Shown here piece by piece: positions 5,766-8,112 of a stretch of 8,112 nt of DNA. Numbering within the stretch: position 1 is the first letter of the stretch; each line of letters begins with the position of its first letter. This DNA comes from Alphaproteobacteria bacterium. GTDB taxonomy: Bacteria; Pseudomonadota; Alphaproteobacteria; Bin95. The DNA is taken from NCBI GenBank assembly GCA_022822125.1, contig JAJECF010000227.1, forward strand, positions 1 to 8,112, given 5' to 3'. Position numbers and translations under genes: made by a program. The notes beneath the pieces were generated by a model, which saw nothing but the letters and a program-made list of their open reading frames with translations, did not search any database and was not told where the DNA came from.

Positions 5766-7085
5766 ATGCCGTTCCTGCATCTCCGGGCGTTTCTGACGGC
5801 GCTGCTGCTGCTTCCCTCGGCCGGCGCCCCGGCCGGGGATTTCTTCAAGCTCACCGGCCATGGCGGCCCTGTTCGCGCCATCGACGTGTCGCCGGACGGA
5901 AGCCGCCTGCTTACCGCCAGCTTCGACTATTCCGTCGGCCTCTGGCGGGCTGGCGCGCCGGTCTGGCTGGAGGCGCACGACGCGGCGGTGAACGCCGTGC
6001 GTTTCGTCGATGCCTCCAAGGCGGTGTCGGCCGGCGACGACAACCATGTCCGGCTCTGGGACCTCGAGCGCGGCGTTTCCGAGCGCCTCGGCAGCCACAG
6101 GGCGAAGGTGGTGTCGCTCGCGCTCTCGCCGGACAGGAGCCTGGTCGCCTCGGCAAGCTGGGACGGGCGCATCGGCCTCTGGTCTTTGTCGGGCGCGCCG
6201 GCGCGGTTCCTGGAAGGGCACAGCGCCGGCGTCAACGATGTCCTCTTTTCCGCCGACGGCGCGCGGCTCTATTCGGGCTCGACCGACGGGACGGTCCGCG
6301 TCTGGGACCTCGCGCGCGGCGTCCAGACGCGGCACATGCTGAAGGGGCGCTTCGGCATCAATGCGCTCGCGCTCGACGAGGAGGCCGGCTGGCTCGCCTA
6401 TGGCGGGGTTGACGGCGCAACCCGGGTCCTCGACCTGGAGAGCGGCCGCGAAATCGCCGATTTCACCCTCCAGCGCCGGCCGATCCTGGCGATGGCGTTC
6501 GATGCGGAAGGGGAGAGGCTCGCGGTCGGCGACGGCGAGGGCTTCATCAAGGTGATCGACAGCCGGGCATGGACGGTGCTCAGAGACTTCCGCGCCGCGC
6601 TGCGCGGGCCGGTCTGGGCGCTCGCTTTCTCCGCCGACGGGCAGGACATTCTGGCGGGCGGCATAGACGATGCGCTCTATAGCTGGCCGCTGGCGGCGCT
6701 CGGCGCGGGCGGGCTGATGGGCGGCAGCGAGCGGAGCTTCCTGCGCGACCCGGCGAGCATGGACAATGGCGAGCGCCAGTTCCAGCGCAAATGCTCGATC
6801 TGCCACACGCTCGGACCCGAGGGGCTCCGGCGCGCCGGCCCCACGCTGTTCGGCATTTTCGGACGCCCGGCGGGCGGCGTTTCAGGCTATAACTATTCGC
6901 GGACATTGCGCGAGGCGGCGTTCGTGTGGAACGAGGATACCATCGATGCGCTGTTCGACGAGGGGCCCGACCGGTTCGTGCCCGGCACCAAGATGCCGAT
7001 GCAGCGGATCGCGAAACCCGCCGACCGCAACGACCTGATCGCGTTTCTGAAACACGCGACGAAGGACGGAGGACGACAAAGATGA
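5766..7085 (+). CDS. Exported WD40 beta-propeller fused to a c2-type cytochrome domain
   Basis: A 439-aa protein. Residues 1-23 look like a Sec signal peptide (hydrophobic TALLLL core, Ala/Gly/Pro cleavage area). Seven WD40 repeats follow at about 31-60, 71-98, 111-139, 151-180, 192-222, 236-264 and 279-307. Several keep the GH start and W-D end; repeats 5-7 are degenerate. This is enough for one closed propeller. From about 330 to 432 is a class I cytochrome c domain: CSICH heme-attachment site (C343, C346, H347), then AGPTLFGIFGR, SGYNYS, and the axial Met in PGTKM (M410), ending DLIAFLKHAT. These are hallmarks of mitochondrial c / bacterial c2 cytochromes. The gene starts 15 bp after the gamma-subunit stop with no clear Shine-Dalgarno, suggesting translational reinitiation. 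Position implies a periplasmic role linked to formate oxidation: electron acceptor, relay or scaffold. None of these is proven. Confidence 0.94.
   Translation: MPFLHLRAFLTALLLLPSAGAPAGDFFKLTGHGGPVRAIDVSPDGSRLLTASFDYSVGLWRAGAPVWLEAHDAAVNAVRFVDASKAVSAGDDNHVRLWDLERGVSERLGSHRAKVVSLALSPDRSLVASASWDGRIGLWSLSGAPARFLEGHSAGVNDVLFSADGARLYSGSTDGTVRVWDLARGVQTRHMLKGRFGINALALDEEAGWLAYGGVDGATRVLDLESGREIADFTLQRRPILAMAFDAEGERLAVGDGEGFIKVIDSRAWTVLRDFRAALRGPVWALAFSADGQDILAGGIDDALYSWPLAALGAGGLMGGSERSFLRDPASMDNGERQFQRKCSICHTLGPEGLRRAGPTLFGIFGRPAGGVSGYNYSRTLREAAFVWNEDTIDALFDEGPDRFVPGTKMPMQRIAKPADRNDLIAFLKHATKDGGRQR
7068..7072 (+). promoter_or_regulatory. Ribosome binding site for the 40-aa membrane protein
   Basis: GGAGG lies within the last codons of the WD40-cytochrome c gene, 9 nt before the ATG at 7082. 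It is one of the better sites in the window and is the main reason for calling the short overlapping gene. Confidence 0.65.
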
Positions 7086-7204
7086 GAGCCATGCTGATCG
7101 CCTTCCTCGCCATGGCCGTCATCGCCGTGATTGCCGACCTCGCGCTCGACTATTCCGGGTTCTCCACCGCCGAGACCACTGCCGGGCCGGCTGTCAGGAA
7201 TTAG
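7082..7204 (+). CDS. 40-aa single-helix membrane protein, coupled to the WD40-cytochrome gene
   Basis: The ATG at 7082 overlaps the preceding TGA as ATGA, and GGAGG sits 9 nt upstream, so translation is probably coupled. The product begins MRAMLIAFLAMAVIAVIADL, one strongly hydrophobic segment (about 4-22). A short polar tail follows, with D23, Y24 and the motif FSTAET, ending PAVRN. With only one Arg before the helix, the orientation is uncertain: it could be an uncleaved signal anchor or a small peptide released to the periplasm. There are no Cys or His residues, so it does not bind heme itself. It is too short for a confident family assignment. By analogy with the small one-helix subunits of respiratory oxidases it could stabilise the membrane complex or tether the cytochrome (inference). 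It could also be a chance frame, but the start signals argue against that. Confidence 0.7.
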   Translation: MRAMLIAFLAMAVIAVIADLALDYSGFSTAETTAGPAVRN

Positions 7205-7228
7205 CGGAGGTCCGTCCGTCCCTCGATA

Positions 7229-7244
7229 GGCGGCTGGCGCCGCC
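7229..7244 (+). terminator. Possible weak terminator hairpin after the operon
   Basis: GGCGGC (7229-7234) pairs with GCCGCC (7239-7244) around TGGC, 25 nt after the last stop codon. It is GC-rich and well placed, but the following bases (ACTCGGGATG) hold no T-run. It is more likely a 3' stabilising stem or a factor-dependent stop than a classical intrinsic terminator. Confidence 0.3.
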
Positions 7245-7311
7245 ACTCGGGATGAGGGAAAGGGCGGCGCGGCCATTGTCTGGTAGGAGAGGGAAAGACG
7301 GTCTGCCCTTG

Positions 7312-7477
7312 CCTTATCCTAAGCAGCGCCCGCGCCGGCGAACGCTTCCCACCTTCCTCACCCTGAGTAGCGCCCGCGTCGGCGAACGCTTCCAACCTTC
7401 CTCACCCTGAGCAGCGCCCGCGCCGGCGAACGCTTCCGACCTTCCTCACCCTGAGCAGCGCCCGCGCCAGCGGGCGC
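7312..7477. repeat. 44-bp tandem repeat array ending in a complete palindromic element
   Basis: The core CCTCACCCTGAG occurs at 7356-7367, 7400-7411 and 7444-7455, with a degenerate version CCTTATCCTAAG at 7312-7323. All four are exactly 44 bp apart. Between cores the units read AG(C/T)AGCGCCCGCG(C/T)CGGCGAACGCTTCC, with only a few substitutions (copies at 7322-7365, 7366-7409, 7410-7453). The last unit switches after GCGCCCGC to the partner arm GCGGGCGC (7458-7465 with 7470-7477, loop GCCA) and then ATCGAAGGG. It thus becomes the full palindromic form of a dispersed REP-like element common in alphaproteobacteria (recalled, not searched). There are no cas genes, and repeats without distinct spacers rule out a CRISPR array. 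Confidence 0.85.
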
Positions 7478-7485
7478 GTATCGAA

Positions 7486-7500
7486 GGGCGGCCGCCGCCC
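7486..7500. repeat. GC-rich hairpin at the right edge of the repeat array
   Basis: GGGCGG (7486-7491) and CCGCCC (7495-7500) pair around CCG and are followed on the plus strand by GTTTCAAACC. The three Ts are too few for a confident intrinsic terminator. Its left arm shares AGGGCGG with the end of the palindromic element, so it is probably part of, or fused to, that element. Confidence 0.35.
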
Positions 7501-7543
7501 GTTTCAAACCGGTTGGATGCACACCGGCACCCTGCCGCGGGGC

Positions 7544-7564
7544 GGCCCGCATTAACGCCGGGCC
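7544..7564. terminator. Possible weak shared terminator stem before the dioxygenase gene end
   Basis: GGCCCG (7544-7549) pairs with CGGGCC (7559-7564) around a 9-nt loop, 20 bp beyond the minus-strand stop codon at 7585-7587. It could serve the dioxygenase transcript or the plus-strand transcript. Neither side has a proper T-run. Confidence 0.25.
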
Positions 7565-7584
7565 TCAATTCGCCGTTTGCCCGC

Positions 7585-8112
7585 CTACCCGTGCTTCGCC
7601 TGCTGGTCGAAGAAGGAGGCGGTTGTCGGCAGCTGCGGGAGCTGGAGTTCGAAGGCGGTGGAGCGGATGCGGCCGCTGCGCTCGCCCCGGACCATCAGGC
7701 CCTCATAGCGGTTGGGCACCGGGTTGGGCGAGCTCGGCACGGCGTCCTCCGCGCTATAGACCGAGATATGCAGCGTGCGGGGCCGGGTAGAGCGGTTGGG
7801 CGAGGACCCGTGCAGCAGCCTCGTGTGCATCAGGCAGACGGCGCCCGCGGGCCCGGTGCAGATCACCGCGGCCTTCTCCGATTCGGCGGCCACCTCGTCG
7901 GCGACCGCGCCGGTGAACCGGCCGCCATGCCAGAGCCCGTGGATCGGGCCCCGGTGCGAGCCGGACAGCACCTTGAGCGGGCCGTTCTCCTCCGTCACCT
8001 CGTCCACCATCAGCAGCGCGGTCACGATGTCGTCATTGCTGTGCGGGGTGAAGGGGAAGTCCTGGTGCCACTTCACCTCTGTGTGCCCGCCGGGCAGCTT
8101 GGAGTTGATCTT
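7585..8112 (-). CDS. PhyH-type (phytanoyl-CoA dioxygenase family) protein, C-terminal part
   Basis: The minus-strand frame is open from the window edge to a TAG at 7585-7587, giving 175 residues. The N-terminal part, with the start, lies beyond 8112. A GTG at 8076 falls inside a conserved stretch, so it is not the start. The visible fold signature is that of Fe(II)/2-oxoglutarate oxygenases: KWHQD (H-x-D, bases near 8060-8070), then LLMVDEVTEENGPL and LSGSHRGP. The distal iron ligand His is in RLLHGSS (codon at 7810-7812), and RSTRPRTLHIS supplies the 2-oxoglutarate-binding Arg. These match the PhyH family, whose members hydroxylate varied substrates; the substrate here cannot be told. It converges on the formate dehydrogenase genes across a 380-bp repeat-bearing gap and shows no functional link to them. 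Confidence 0.92.
   Translation of the reverse strand, partial: KINSKLPGGHTEVKWHQDFPFTPHSNDDIVTALLMVDEVTEENGPLKVLSGSHRGPIHGLWHGGRFTGAVADEVAAESEKAAVICTGPAGAVCLMHTRLLHGSSPNRSTRPRTLHISVYSAEDAVPSSPNPVPNRYEGLMVRGERSGRIRSTAFELQLPQLPTTASFFDQQAKHG

Larger units (their letters stand above)
7205..7584. other. Convergent non-coding gap with repeats and weak hairpins
   Basis: This 380-bp gap separates the formate dehydrogenase genes from a converging dioxygenase gene. It contains a GTCC microrepeat (7210-7221), a 6-bp stem at 7229-7244, the 44-bp tandem array at 7312-7477, a GGGCGG/CCGCCC stem at 7486-7500 and a GGCCCG/CGGGCC stem at 7544-7564. No convincing gene is present on either strand. Both operons should end here, but no stem is followed by a good T-run in either direction. 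Confidence 0.65.

Noticed and set aside
4581..6806. Minus-strand open frame of 741 codons across the gamma subunit and WD40-cytochrome genes
   Set aside because: It spans two well-supported plus-strand genes and the gap between them. Its composition is low-complexity Arg/Glu/Ala with no recognisable motif, typical of antisense frames in high-GC DNA.
7312..7477. CRISPR-like array
   Set aside because: The period is regular, but whole units repeat with no distinct spacers, the last unit is a palindrome and no cas genes are nearby.
7201..7552. Short minus-strand frames (about 64 codons) through the repeat array
   Set aside because: They consist largely of translated repeat units (recurring RSPARALLR) and have no start signal or conserved feature.

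Overview
The window is high-GC DNA (roughly two thirds G+C by eye). It reads as an alphaproteobacterial chromosome segment. That assignment is inference, based on codon style, a cytochrome c2-type domain, and an intergenic repeat whose CCTCACCCTGAG ... CGAAGGG signature is common in alphaproteobacterial genomes. Its core is one plus-strand respiratory formate dehydrogenase locus occupying about 1-7204.

Layout: (1) 1-390, the 3' end of a TorD-family maturation chaperone. (2) 391-680, a non-coding gap with a perfect TACGTA-4-TACGTA inverted repeat and a possible promoter. (3) 681-890, a 69-residue twin-arginine protein of the 'formate dehydrogenase region TAT target' family. (4) 904-3804, the molybdenum/tungsten catalytic subunit (966 aa, Tat signal, active-site Cys rather than selenocysteine). 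(5) 3819-4412, a four-cluster ferredoxin-like subunit without a membrane anchor. (6) 4413-4535, a gap with two adjacent hairpins. (7) 4536-5750, the long-form cytochrome b556 gamma subunit. (8) 5766-7085, an exported seven-repeat WD40 propeller fused to a c2-type cytochrome domain. (9) 7082-7204, a 40-residue one-helix membrane protein joined to the previous gene by an ATGA overlap. (10) 7205-7584, a non-coding convergent gap with a 44-bp tandem array ending in a complete palindrome. (11) 7585-8112 on the minus strand, the C-terminal part of a PhyH-type 2-oxoglutarate dioxygenase, which appears unrelated.

How the genes fit together: the TorD-like protein would load and proofread the catalytic subunit before Tat export. 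The catalytic subunit would oxidise formate on the periplasmic side and pass electrons through its own [4Fe-4S] cluster, the four clusters of the beta subunit and the b hemes of the gamma subunit to quinone. The WD40-cytochrome c protein and the 40-aa membrane protein are the unusual part. They sit in the same transcription unit by spacing and overlap, and may be an accessory electron-transfer or assembly module. That role is inferred from position only.

The most interesting items are the WD40-cytochrome c2 fusion with its coupled microprotein, the 44-bp repeat array, and the palindromic operator-like site upstream. Nothing here is decisively a new defence or mobile system.
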